Below are positions 6,709 through 14,782 of a DNA stretch of 36,172 nt, piece after piece. The DNA is from Crocinitomicaceae bacterium (lineage in GTDB: Bacteria > Bacteroidota > Bacteroidia > Flavobacteriales_D > Crocinitomicaceae), in the NCBI GenBank assembly GCA_029252405.1, contig JAQXBM010000034.1, forward strand, positions 1-36,172. Direction: 5' to 3'. Below the pieces are notes generated by a model, which saw nothing but the letters and a program-made list of their open reading frames with translations, was not told the DNA's origin and made no database searches. Numbering within the stretch: the stretch's first letter is position 1; each line of letters opens with the position of its first letter. A program made the translations under genes and the position numbers.

Positions 6709-8778
6709 ATGTTGCGCACTTTAGCATCAATTCTACTTTTACTCCTACCAATCTTCGGATTTGCACAAAATCCATGGATCAACGAAATACATTACGACAA
6801 TTCTGGTGCCGACATTAACGAAGGAGTTGAAATTGCAGGACCAGCTGGACTTAACCTAGCGTGTTTTGACATCATAGCATACAATGGTTCTGGTGGAGCC
6901 AGCTACAATACACTAACGCTTTCAGGAACGATTCCAGATGAAGGATGTGGATACGGCGCCATTTGGTTTCCGATTGCCGCTCTTCAAAATGGAGCACCTG
7001 ATGGAATTGCACTCTATAACACTTGTACAAGCACAGTTATTGAATTCCTTAATTACGAGGGAACAACATTTACCGCCACGAATGGAGGAGCTGTGGGAGT
7101 GACATCCACAAATATTGGTGTAACAGAGACGAGCAGCACTCCAGTCGGTCAATCACTTCAATTAACAGGCTCTGGAAACTCGAGTGGAGCATTCTCGTGG
7201 ACTGCACCAAGTGCATCATCCCAAGGCTTGTTAAATACTGGACAAACCATTTCTCCATGCGGAGGATCAAATACAATTACAACTGGAGCCGTTTCTGGTG
7301 GACCTTTCACAGTCGATTGTACGAATTCAATTACTGACGCAGGATCTGTAGCCTTTACATCTTCGGGAACTTTCAACGGAGCGAATATTTATTCCGTTCA
7401 ATTATCTGATGCGACGGGCTCTTTTGCTTCTCCAACGATTATTGGTACACTCAACTCAACAGCAAACAGCGGAAGTATTAGCTTTACCATCCCTTCGGGA
7501 ACAGATGCTGGGACAGGATACCTAATCCGCATAGTTTCTGATGACCCAGCGGTAACTGGATCAACGAGTGCAACAGCAATTACGATTGTTCAATCCACGC
7601 CATGTGTGCCAACGGTAGGTACAGGGGTTATCATCAACGAATGGTCAAATGGTCCGAGTGGAAATAAAGAGTATTACGAATTTGTTGTTGCGGGAGACTG
7701 TGGAACAGTAGTTGACATCCGAGGGTACATTCTCGACGACAATAACGGAACATTTACAAATCCCGTGGATTATGCAGGTACGGCTTCAGGAATCGCACCT
7801 GGACATTTCCGCTTCTCATATGCTGCGCAGTGGGGGTCTATTCCAGTTGGTTCTTTAATTGTTGTTTACAACAATGGAGACGCGAATGCTGCATTACCTG
7901 CAGATGATCCAACTGATTCCAATAACGACTCATTGTACGTCGTTCCCCACGATAATGCATTGTTTGAGCGCTGTACAACTTTACCTACTTCTTCAAGTCC
8001 AGACTCCGTTTACACACCGTGTACGTACGCAACGTCGCCTACAGGTGGCTGGAGCCCTTTAAGTTTAAGAAATAGCGGTGACGCGATTCAAGTTAGAAAC
8101 CCAGATGGTTCTTATTACCACGGAGTATCTTATGGTGGAAGCGAAATTACTGGAGGACCTAACAACCTAAAATTGATCACTGGAAGTGGTGGTGGTATGG
8201 TCGGATGGTTCTCGGCAGGAGATTTCTTCGATATAACCAATTGGACTTCAGGAACTGTGTCTGGAAATGAAACGCCTGGATTACCGAATAATGCGGCAAA
8301 CGCGACATGGTTAGTTCAGATGCGTGACCCGAGCGCAATTACATGTCCGATCACGGTTCTCCCAGTGGAACTGATCGATTTTAACGGTAAGAAGATGCAA
8401 GGAGGTAATTTCCTTCATTGGCAAACCCAAACTGAGCACAACTCATCGTACTTCACGTTGGAACGCAGTACAGATTTGAAAGATTGGGACGTGGTTAGCA
8501 TCGAACCAGCAGCTGGAAACAGTCAAAGTGCTATTACGTATTCATTGACGGATCGTGGATTCAATCGTGGGGAAATGAATTATTACCGTTTGAGTCAAAC
8601 GGATAACGATGGAACGACTGAAGTCTTCACCAAAATTATGACAATTGACAATGGCGAGGTTCAAGTCGAACTAGTGACAATTGTCAATCTACTGGGTCAA
8701 GAAATTAATGAAGATACGCGCGGGGTTCAAATTCATGTTTTCAGCGACGGAACGACAAAGAAGACCTTCAAGCAATAA
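6709..8778 (+). CDS. Large secreted lamin-tail-domain protein, probable T9SS cargo
   Basis: The 689-residue protein starts with a signal peptide (MLRTLASILLLLLPIFGFAQ). Two lamin-tail-like beta domains follow, opening WINEIHYDNSGADINEGVEIAG (about 23-180) and VIINEWSNGPSGNKEYYEFV (about 308-545), with an Ig-like segment between them (about 185-300). Next is a fibronectin-like domain beginning LPVELIDFNGKKM and containing YYRLSQTDNDGTTE (about 551-650), of the kind that often precedes T9SS sorting domains. The end (VNLLGQEINE, HVFSDGTTKKTF) resembles a type A sorting domain but lacks the usual PNP-type opening motif. It is probably exported to the cell surface or medium. Substrate and function are unknown. 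Confidence 0.8.
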   Translation: MLRTLASILLLLLPIFGFAQNPWINEIHYDNSGADINEGVEIAGPAGLNLACFDIIAYNGSGGASYNTLTLSGTIPDEGCGYGAIWFPIAALQNGAPDGIALYNTCTSTVIEFLNYEGTTFTATNGGAVGVTSTNIGVTETSSTPVGQSLQLTGSGNSSGAFSWTAPSASSQGLLNTGQTISPCGGSNTITTGAVSGGPFTVDCTNSITDAGSVAFTSSGTFNGANIYSVQLSDATGSFASPTIIGTLNSTANSGSISFTIPSGTDAGTGYLIRIVSDDPAVTGSTSATAITIVQSTPCVPTVGTGVIINEWSNGPSGNKEYYEFVVAGDCGTVVDIRGYILDDNNGTFTNPVDYAGTASGIAPGHFRFSYAAQWGSIPVGSLIVVYNNGDANAALPADDPTDSNNDSLYVVPHDNALFERCTTLPTSSSPDSVYTPCTYATSPTGGWSPLSLRNSGDAIQVRNPDGSYYHGVSYGGSEITGGPNNLKLITGSGGGMVGWFSAGDFFDITNWTSGTVSGNETPGLPNNAANATWLVQMRDPSAITCPITVLPVELIDFNGKKMQGGNFLHWQTQTEHNSSYFTLERSTDLKDWDVVSIEPAAGNSQSAITYSLTDRGFNRGEMNYYRLSQTDNDGTTEVFTKIMTIDNGEVQVELVTIVNLLGQEINEDTRGVQIHVFSDGTTKKTFKQ

Positions 8779-8780
8779 GC

Positions 8781-9698
8781 TTATTTCTGGAGATAACGCT
8801 CAGCTAAATACTCCTGTTCTGCCTGACCTTGAGTTGGGATGAATAATCCAGATACGTTTAAATACTGACAATCCATTATGGTTGAATATCCTGAACGCGA
8901 GATAATGCGTTTTGCTTTTCTGATGGCGTGATCTTTCTCTTTCCATGAACCTGTGATCGCAGTAACTCCCGCTGGCATTTGCATGGAAGTAGAATGAATC
9001 ACCAATAGGTTTTCGAATTCATCTGTGCGATTCAGGAAATGATGAATCAGTTCTTCAGCGTACACACTTGGTCCACTTGCGACCAGCACATTATCGTATT
9101 CTTTTTCGACCTCATCAGCATAAACAGAAAATCGAGATGAATAACCAATATAGCATGCATTATTTGGACAGTTTTCGCTCAATTTTCCAGCTAATGTCGA
9201 TTTTTCATCATCCAAGACCCAAATAAACTCGAAACGCTTCATCAATTTCGTATGCAGCGCCCCTACTCCTTTTTCGTACCATTTTACCGGCAAATGAACC
9301 TGATGCGTGATAAAAATCGAAGGAACCTCATCTGAAATGAACCCATAGCGATGATCAGATAGTACAACGTCAATTTTGTGCTCACCCACATAACCTTTCA
9401 CCTCTTCTCGCTCTTGATTCAAGCGCTTTCGTAAGGAGTTCGATCGACTCAACAAATCCCAGCCGAAATTGCCCTTGCCACCAAAATGAAACGGGTACTC
9501 AGCATGTGCTATGAATGTGATGTTTTCAAAATACTCTGAGAAAACGGATTTCTGACTCTCATCGCACGCAATGAAAACTTCATTCTCCTGCACTAGCAAA
9601 TTATGAATGATTCCAATGCAGCGCGATACATGACCCATTCCCCAATTCAAAGGAGAAATAAGCACGCGTTTACCACGAAGATCAGTTGGTTTTATCAC
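8781..9698 (-). CDS. Glycosyltransferase-like protein (MurG/GT28 fold)
   Basis: A 305-residue cytoplasmic protein with two Rossmann-like halves. The N-terminal loop LISPLNWGMGHVSRC at about 14-28 resembles the glycine-rich acceptor loop of MurG-type GT-B enzymes. The C-terminal half has IISRSGYSTIMDCQYLNVSGLFIPTQGQAEQEYLA, matching the nucleotide-sugar donor site of the family, though the segment is short. Bacteroidota genomes often carry such a gene annotated simply as glycosyltransferase. The sugar and acceptor are unknown. Its stop lies two bases from that of the convergent 6709 gene, and it is divergent from clpP. Confidence 0.75.
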   Translation of the reverse strand: MIKPTDLRGKRVLISPLNWGMGHVSRCIGIIHNLLVQENEVFIACDESQKSVFSEYFENITFIAHAEYPFHFGGKGNFGWDLLSRSNSLRKRLNQEREEVKGYVGEHKIDVVLSDHRYGFISDEVPSIFITHQVHLPVKWYEKGVGALHTKLMKRFEFIWVLDDEKSTLAGKLSENCPNNACYIGYSSRFSVYADEVEKEYDNVLVASGPSVYAEELIHHFLNRTDEFENLLVIHSTSMQMPAGVTAITGSWKEKDHAIRKAKRIISRSGYSTIMDCQYLNVSGLFIPTQGQAEQEYLAERYLQK

Positions 9699-9798
9699 TG
9701 CGTTAAAGATATCATTTTCGTCAAACTAGATCACATGAAACGCACTCAACAACGTCCAAGTCCAATCATATTTCAATTCGTCCATCGGTCAAAAAGTC

Positions 9799-9829
9799 AT
9801 TGTCAATCCCAACTTTGATAGTATCTTTA
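9799..9829 (+). promoter_or_regulatory. clpP promoter
   Basis: ATTG at 9799-9802, exactly 19 bases, then TATCTTTA at 9822-9829 fits the Bacteroidota layout with seven of eight -7 positions matching. It leaves a leader of about 25 bases before the clpP ATG. Confidence 0.6.
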
Positions 9830-9858
9830 TCGTTCTAACAATTGAAACACACGAAAAT

Positions 9859-10530
9859 ATGTTCGATAATAACGAATTTAAGAAATACGCAACGAAGCAC
9901 ATGGGCATCAGCAGCATGCACATGGAACACTATATTGACTCTTCATTAACACCATACATTATTGAGGAACGTCAATTGAATATGTCACAAATGGACGTAT
10001 TCTCACGTTTGATGATGGACCGTATCATTTTCTTGGGAACAGGAATCAATGATCAAGTTGCCAATATCATCAACGCTCAATTATTGTTTTTGGAGTCGGT
10101 TGATCCGAAGAAAGACATTCAGATTTACTTGAACTCTCCAGGAGGATCAGTTTACGCTGGATTGGGAATTTACGATACGATGCAATACATCAATCCTGAT
10201 GTTGCAACTATCTGTACAGGAATGGCCGCATCTATGGGGGCAGTTTTATTGTGTGCAGGAACTGACGGTAAACGTTCAGCGTTGAAGCACTCGAGAGTTA
10301 TGATTCACCAACCATTGGGTGGAGCTCAAGGTCAAGCGTCAGACATCGAAATTACTGCTCGCGAGATTCAGAAATTGAAGAAAGAATTGTACGACATTAT
10401 CGCTACGCACTCAAAACAAGATTACGATAAAGTGTGGGCTGATTCTGATCGCGATTACTGGATGACTTCTTCAGAAGCGAAAGAATATGGAATGGTAGAC
10501 GAGGTATTGCTTCGTAACCCAAACCAATAA
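9859..10530 (+). CDS. clpP: ATP-dependent Clp protease proteolytic subunit
   Basis: ClpP forms the double-heptamer serine-protease chamber fed by ClpX or other unfoldases. The 223-residue protein shows the family core IYLNSPGGSVYAGLGIYDTM, the nucleophile Ser125 in GMAASMGAVL, and His150 in SRVMIHQPLGG. The third triad member is an Asp in DSDRDYWMTSSEAKEYGMVDEV, at about 197-199. The first 35 or so residues are a propeptide-like extension typical of Bacteroidota ClpP. It has its own promoter, and a terminator separates it from clpX just downstream. Confidence 0.98.
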   Translation: MFDNNEFKKYATKHMGISSMHMEHYIDSSLTPYIIEERQLNMSQMDVFSRLMMDRIIFLGTGINDQVANIINAQLLFLESVDPKKDIQIYLNSPGGSVYAGLGIYDTMQYINPDVATICTGMAASMGAVLLCAGTDGKRSALKHSRVMIHQPLGGAQGQASDIEITAREIQKLKKELYDIIATHSKQDYDKVWADSDRDYWMTSSEAKEYGMVDEVLLRNPNQ

Positions 10531-10547
10531 AAAATTAATATAAATTG

Positions 10548-10580
10548 AGCCTCCTTGCCTTAACGGCGAGGGGCTTTTTT
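10548..10580 (+). terminator. Terminator between clpP and clpX
   Basis: GCCTC plus TTGCC (with one bulged C) pairs with GGCGAGGGGC around a TTAAC loop, and six T residues follow at 10575-10580. It ends 14 bases before the clpX ATG, so clpX either depends on readthrough or starts from a promoter I cannot see. Confidence 0.75.
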
Positions 10581-10593
10581 GTCACTAGGAATT

Positions 10594-11820
10594 ATGGCGA
10601 AGAAAGAAACGAATTGTTCATTTTGTGGTAGATCTCGAGACGAGGTTGGAATGCTGATTGCCGGTGTTTCAGGTCACATTTGCGAAAGCTGTGTTACACA
10701 AGCACATACCATCGTAAAAGAAGAGAACGTGGTTGCTGAGAAAGAAGGCGATCAGGTTGTCAACGTGATGAAACCAGTGGAGATCAAAGAGAAGCTGGAT
10801 GAATATGTAATTGGGCAGGACGACGCGAAAAAAGTACTTTCTGTGGCCGTTTACAATCATTACAAACGTCTGAATCAACCGCCTTCGCAAGACGATATTG
10901 AGATTGAAAAATCGAATGTTGTTTTGGTAGGACGCACAGGTACGGGTAAAACGTTGCTGGCAAAAACGATTGCGAAGATGTTGAATGTTCCTTTCTGTAT
11001 TGCTGATGCAACTGTTTTGACAGAAGCTGGATACGTTGGAGAGGACGTCGAGAGTATTTTATCTCGTTTGCTTCAAGCGGCCGATTACGATGTGAATTCT
11101 GCTCAACGAGGAATTGTTTTCGTTGATGAGATTGACAAAATTGCGCGTAAAAGCGACAATCCTTCCATTACACGTGATGTGTCAGGAGAAGGTGTTCAGC
11201 AAGCTTTATTGAAGTTATTGGAAGGTGCATCAGTGAATGTTCCACCTCAAGGCGGACGTAAGCATCCAGAGCAAAAAATGATTCAAATCGACACGAAAAA
11301 TATTCTCTTCATTTGTGGAGGTGCTTTCGATGGAATTGAAAAGATTATTGCGAACCGTGTGAACCGTCAAACGATTGGTTTCTCGGCGAACGATGAAGCA
11401 GAACAAATCGACAAAGAATCATTGTTGAAATACATCAACCCAACAGATATTAAATCCTTTGGATTGATTCCTGAGCTGATCGGACGTTTCCCAGTATTGA
11501 CGTACTTGGAACCATTGAGCGCTGATAGCTTGAAGTTGATTCTTACGGAACCAAAGAACGCATTGGTGAAACAATACATTCGCCTCTTCGAATTGGATGA
11601 TATCGATTTAAAATTCGATAAAGATGTACTCGACTTCATCGTTTCGAAGGCAATTGAGTTCAAGTTAGGAGCTCGTGGACTTCGATCTATTTGTGAGGCT
11701 ATCCTCAACGATGCGATGTTCGACCTACCTTCGAAAAATGAAAAAGAATTTAGAGTTACCGCTGATTACGCAAAAGCTCAATTCTCGAAATCGAAAATGG
11801 CGAAATTGAAAGTCGCTTAA
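10594..11820 (+). CDS. clpX: ATP-dependent Clp protease ATP-binding subunit ClpX
   Basis: ClpX is the AAA+ hexamer that unfolds tagged proteins and passes them to ClpP. With the start at ATG 10594 it has 408 residues; an upstream in-frame TTG at 10579 lies inside the terminator T-run and is rejected. Domains in order are the zinc-binding domain (Cys8, Cys11, Cys30, Cys33), Walker A GRTGTGKT at 113-120, pore loop GYVGED at 146-151, Walker B VFVDEID at 175-181, the ClpP-docking IGF tripeptide at 261-263, and the small AAA subdomain with [10 protein letters not shown]. An AGGA lies three bases before the ATG. Confidence 0.98.
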   Translation: MAKKETNCSFCGRSRDEVGMLIAGVSGHICESCVTQAHTIVKEENVVAEKEGDQVVNVMKPVEIKEKLDEYVIGQDDAKKVLSVAVYNHYKRLNQPPSQDDIEIEKSNVVLVGRTGTGKTLLAKTIAKMLNVPFCIADATVLTEAGYVGEDVESILSRLLQAADYDVNSAQRGIVFVDEIDKIARKSDNPSITRDVSGEGVQQALLKLLEGASVNVPPQGGRKHPEQKMIQIDTKNILFICGGAFDGIEKIIANRVNRQTIGFSANDEAEQIDKESLLKYINPTDIKSFGLIPELIGRFPVLTYLEPLSADSLKLILTEPKNALVKQYIRLFELDDIDLKFDKDVLDFIVSKAIEFKLGARGLRSICEAILNDAMFDLPSKNEKEFRVTADYAKAQFSKSKMAKLKVA

Positions 11821-11842
11821 TAATAAGAACACATTGAATGAG

Positions 11843-11877
11843 CTCCATTCCGAAGAAATTCAGGATGGAGTTTTTTT
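11843..11877 (+). terminator. Terminator of clpX
   Basis: CTCCATTCC pairs with GGATGGAG, with one bulged T, and is followed by seven T residues. It lies just past the clpX stop. Confidence 0.85.
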
Positions 11878-11914
11878 ATGCTGAATACGCACTAAACAAC
11901 ACTTTGTAATTTAA

Positions 11915-11946
11915 TTTGAATCGCGATTCGGTTTTTTGTAACTTGA
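11915..11946 (+). promoter_or_regulatory. Promoter for the arylsulfotransferase-like gene
   Basis: TTTG (11915-11918), a spacer of 20 bases and TAACTTGA (11939-11946). The same TAACTTG core occurs before the 6709 gene. It overlaps a possible TTG start at 11916, which argues for translation from TTG 11964 instead. Confidence 0.45.
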
Positions 11947-11963
11947 CCTACCAACTAGTAACC

Positions 11964-13259
11964 TTGAAGAAAATCATCACCTTATTATTGGCTTTTGCCG
12001 CTACGTCGACTGCCTTTGGACAAAATTTCAACCGTCCTGTTCCGAGCGTTTTATTGCCATACGAATACAATCAAATAGATACGAATATCAACTTCTATCT
12101 GGGGATCAACATGAATTACAAAGGAGACATCTACACAGGAGATCTCGATGTTGCTAGAGGTGTTTTATTCGATCCTGACGGTTACATCGCTTGGTATCAA
12201 ACAACTCCTGCGAACCCAAATGCGATGAATAGTTTTGGTTACAACGAAGCGAACTACGTCTTCACGGAAGTTGTTGCGAACGGTCCAACGAACAAACAAT
12301 ACATTCGCATAGACACGAATTTTCAAATAATAGACACAATTACCACGCTCAATGTAGATCCCGATTCGCATGAATTCTATTTGGCGACTGACGGACATCG
12401 CTACTTATCGACCACGTATACTGAGGTTCAAGATTTAAGCGCATACACCATTAATGGCGGACCGGGGAATGCCAACACGACTGTCGCTTGTAATGGAGTA
12501 CAAGAGTTTGATGTCAATGGAAACCTTGTTTTCGAATGGACATCCTGCGATGAAATTCTCCCTTCAGAGGCATACGGTTTTGGATACAACGTCAACAACT
12601 ATGACTATTTCCATATCAACTCAATAGATCTTGATGAAGATGACAACAACTTGCTTATTTCCGCTCGACACATCAACGCAATTATTAAGGTCAATCATAC
12701 AACCGGTGCTGTAATGTGGCGATTAGGTGGATCAAATAGTGATTTCACTTTTGTAGGCGACAATGGCTTCAGCGGCCAACACGATTGCAGAAGCGAAGGC
12801 AATGGAATCATTACATTATTCGACAATGCAAACTTGGCTCCGACAGGGAACCCGCGAGCAGTGCGTTACCAATTGGACACAGTCAACTGGACGGCGACAG
12901 TAATTGGTGAGTTTGATCGAACCCCACTTGTTTCTGGAACGGCGCAAGGAAGCTTTCGTACTATTGGAAACTACGGTGTGGTCGGTTATGGGTTTGCATT
13001 GCGTCCAGAGCCAAACGTTACCATTTTTGATCAATCAAATACGATTGCTGCGGAGTATTTCTTTACTGACAGTGCGACAACGTATCGTGCAGTTCCTTCC
13101 TACCTTGGGTTTGATTTAGAGCGACCAGAAATCACTTGTTTTGACTCACTTGGAACGCTTTATTTGAAAGCTCCTGACGGCTTTGCTAGCTACGAATGGT
13201 CTGATGGATCTACAACTCAAACAATCCTTCCTACTCTTGGGGAAGTTTACCAAGTCTAA
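11964..13259 (+). CDS. Arylsulfotransferase-like secreted protein, cut short by an in-frame TAA
   Basis: From TTG 11964 the protein opens with a signal peptide (KKIITLLLAFAATSTAFGQ). The body fits the arylsulfotransferase (ASST) beta-propeller family, with candidate catalytic histidines in DYFHINSI (His218), SARHINAI (His236) and FSGQHDC (His273), and MWRLGG between the last two. ASST enzymes move sulfate between phenolic compounds, but the substrate here is unknown. The frame is stopped by TAA at 13257-13259, in the middle of an Ig-like module (YEWSDGSTTQTILP). The next 73 codons in the same frame encode a sorting domain. The visible product of 431 residues would keep the propeller but lose its T9SS tail. 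Confidence 0.8.
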   Translation: MKKIITLLLAFAATSTAFGQNFNRPVPSVLLPYEYNQIDTNINFYLGINMNYKGDIYTGDLDVARGVLFDPDGYIAWYQTTPANPNAMNSFGYNEANYVFTEVVANGPTNKQYIRIDTNFQIIDTITTLNVDPDSHEFYLATDGHRYLSTTYTEVQDLSAYTINGGPGNANTTVACNGVQEFDVNGNLVFEWTSCDEILPSEAYGFGYNVNNYDYFHINSIDLDEDDNNLLISARHINAIIKVNHTTGAVMWRLGGSNSDFTFVGDNGFSGQHDCRSEGNGIITLFDNANLAPTGNPRAVRYQLDTVNWTATVIGEFDRTPLVSGTAQGSFRTIGNYGVVGYGFALRPEPNVTIFDQSNTIAAEYFFTDSATTYRAVPSYLGFDLERPEITCFDSLGTLYLKAPDGFASYEWSDGSTTQTILPTLGEVYQV

Positions 13260-13481
13260 GTCCCTCATGGTATAGGGAAATTAGGGTCTATTCCTTTCGG
13301 ATATGGCGGAACTTGTACTTCAACCGTATCGATTTCTGAGGTATTAGCGAGTACAGAAAAAACAGTAGTGCGGATCATCAATCTGCTTGGGCAAGAAATA
13401 GAAAAACCCGTTCCTGGAAACGTGTACATTGAGATTTATTCTGACGGATCAGCTCAACGTAAACTACAAATCCAAGAATAA
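13260..13481 (+). pseudogene. Detached T9SS sorting tail of the arylsulfotransferase-like gene
   Basis: Directly after the TAA at 13257-13259 the same frame stays open for 73 codons to a TAA at 13479-13481. It reads VPHGIGKLGSIPFGYGGTC, then STEKTVVRIINLLGQEIEK and GNVYIEIYSDGSAQRKL. This matches the tail of the 6709 protein (VNLLGQEINE, FSDGTTKK), so it is clearly the missing C-terminus of the same gene. It has no start codon of its own in a useful place. A single nonsense change, or a sequence error, explains the break. Confidence 0.8.
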
Positions 13482-13496
13482 CAACTTCAATCGAAA

Positions 13497-14009
13497 ATGG
13501 TAAAATCGAACATCGTATTTCTCGTTGCATTCAGTTTCCTCACGAGCTTCTCAATGGCTCAAACCGATTCCTGCGCATGCTGCTTTGGGAATTACCGAGA
13601 TTTCGATTTTTAGATCGGCGATTGGGTTGTTTACGACACTTCTGGAGCGGAGGTGGGCGAAAACCTCATCCTTTCTCTGCAAGACAAATGTGCGATGCAA
13701 GAAAACTAGAAATCCGCCAACTCAACAGGAACGAGCTACAACTATTACAATTCGACTGATATTACTTGGAACCAAGTTTGGATTGACAACCAAGGAAGAT
13801 CACTTGTCTTAAAAGGGAACCTGCAAGATGGAGCAATGGTGCTGCGCAGTGAACTCGTCAAGACAGCTCGAGCCGAATACTTCAATCAGATTACGTGGAC
13901 TCCTCAAAAGGATGGATCGGTTATTCAATTGTGGGAATTAGTGGATACTGAAGACAAAGTCTTGTATGAAGCATTTCGTGGAAAGTATGTGCGAAGGAAT
14001 GTGAACTAG
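13497..14009 (+). pseudogene. Small secreted protein gene broken by two in-frame TAG codons
   Basis: The frame from ATG 13497 to TAG 14007-14009 is 170 codons. It opens with a signal peptide (VFLVAFSFLTSFSMAQ) and CACC, then reads NYRDFDF, TAG at 13611-13613, IGDWVVYDTSGAEVGENLI, and later CAMQEN, TAG at 13707-13709, KSANSTGTSYNYYN and VWIDNQGRSLVLKG. The family pattern is FDFWIGDW and QENW, so both stops stand where Trp (TGG) is expected, each one G-to-A change away. There is no frameshift. Related proteins are small secreted or lipocalin-like hypotheticals. It starts 15 bases after the arylsulfotransferase tail and overlaps the convergent 14006 gene by four bases. Confidence 0.75.
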
Positions 14010-14782
14010 GTTGTAGATTTCATTTCCGTTTTTTTGATGCGAATCTCTCGTAACCTTCGTGCTCCAAAAATAATGACCACTCGCGCGGTTGGAATGCGTT
14101 TTCTATTCAAGGTTCGCTCGTCCACTTCAACATTAACTCCAACACAGGCATAACGTCCTCTTTTTAAATCTTTGATGATTTTGTTTCGACGCATTTGCCT
14201 CCAAAATTGATCGACCAATTGTTGTTCCGTGAAATAATCGAGCGGAGTTGGGTCAGGGAGGTTTTCCTTCTCTTCTTTTGTTAATCCCGTTGGTTTTTTA
14301 CCAGCATACAAGTTGAACTCGCATATTCCTGGCTTTTTATCGCAATAGAATTTCTTGCCATGATTGTTCACCAATTTTACTCGAAAGGAGATTTCCTTGG
14401 TGTAATTGAATTTTGATGTCGAGCGGTTGAAAGCGCGGTGAAAGTGTTTGGAAAGTGCCTTCCATTTCTTTCGATCCGCGTATTGTGTTCCTTTCCATGC
14501 ATCAGTTGCCAATTCCGCCAAGGACATGAGGGTTTGACTTTTGGTTAATTCATCCGGTTTCGACCGAGCCATGGATTTCGTTTCAGACATAAAAAGCGCA
14601 TTCAAAGCGTCACTTCCTTCTGAGAGAAACGCATAGTACTCAGAGCTTGGAGCTTCCTCCTCGATATCCTGAATGGAATCCTTGGTTTCAATTAACTCCT
14701 TCGCTCGTTTATTAAACGCACGGACTTGTCCCACAGAAACATGGCAAATCAAAATCAATATGGCGGCGAATGCAATTTTCAT
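14006..14782 (-). CDS. Unrecognised secreted protein coupled to the LRR gene
   Basis: A 258-residue protein with a signal peptide (MKIAFAAILILICHVSVGQ). The rest is basic and largely helical, with two cysteines in YCDKKPGICEF that could form a disulfide. The C-terminal part (QFWRQMRRNKI, then RYACVGVNVEV and ARVVIIFGAR) faintly recalls the end of a CAP/SCP domain, but I would not name it on that. Its ATG overlaps the stop of the upstream LRR gene in ATGA, so the two are probably translated together and may act together at the cell surface. Confidence 0.75.
   Translation of the reverse strand: MKIAFAAILILICHVSVGQVRAFNKRAKELIETKDSIQDIEEEAPSSEYYAFLSEGSDALNALFMSETKSMARSKPDELTKSQTLMSLAELATDAWKGTQYADRKKWKALSKHFHRAFNRSTSKFNYTKEISFRVKLVNNHGKKFYCDKKPGICEFNLYAGKKPTGLTKEEKENLPDPTPLDYFTEQQLVDQFWRQMRRNKIIKDLKRGRYACVGVNVEVDERTLNRKRIPTARVVIIFGARRLREIRIKKTEMKSTT

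Noticed and set aside
6551-6775. Minus-strand 74-codon frame before the 6709 gene
   Set aside because: It overlaps the promoter and signal peptide of the 6709 gene and resembles no protein family.
10579-10593. TTG start for clpX
   Set aside because: It lies in the T-run of the terminator, and ATG 10594 gives the normal ClpX N-terminus next to the zinc domain.
13525-13812. 95-codon frame in the broken secreted-protein region
   Set aside because: It runs in another frame and has no family features, whereas the 13497 frame shows a signal peptide and conserved motifs despite its stops.
13497-14009. TAG read as Trp by a changed genetic code
   Set aside because: folK (4578) and the 29798 gene (29968) end in TAG at sensible places, and the broken gene itself ends in TAG, so TAG works as a stop in this genome. 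Occasional suppression is still possible.
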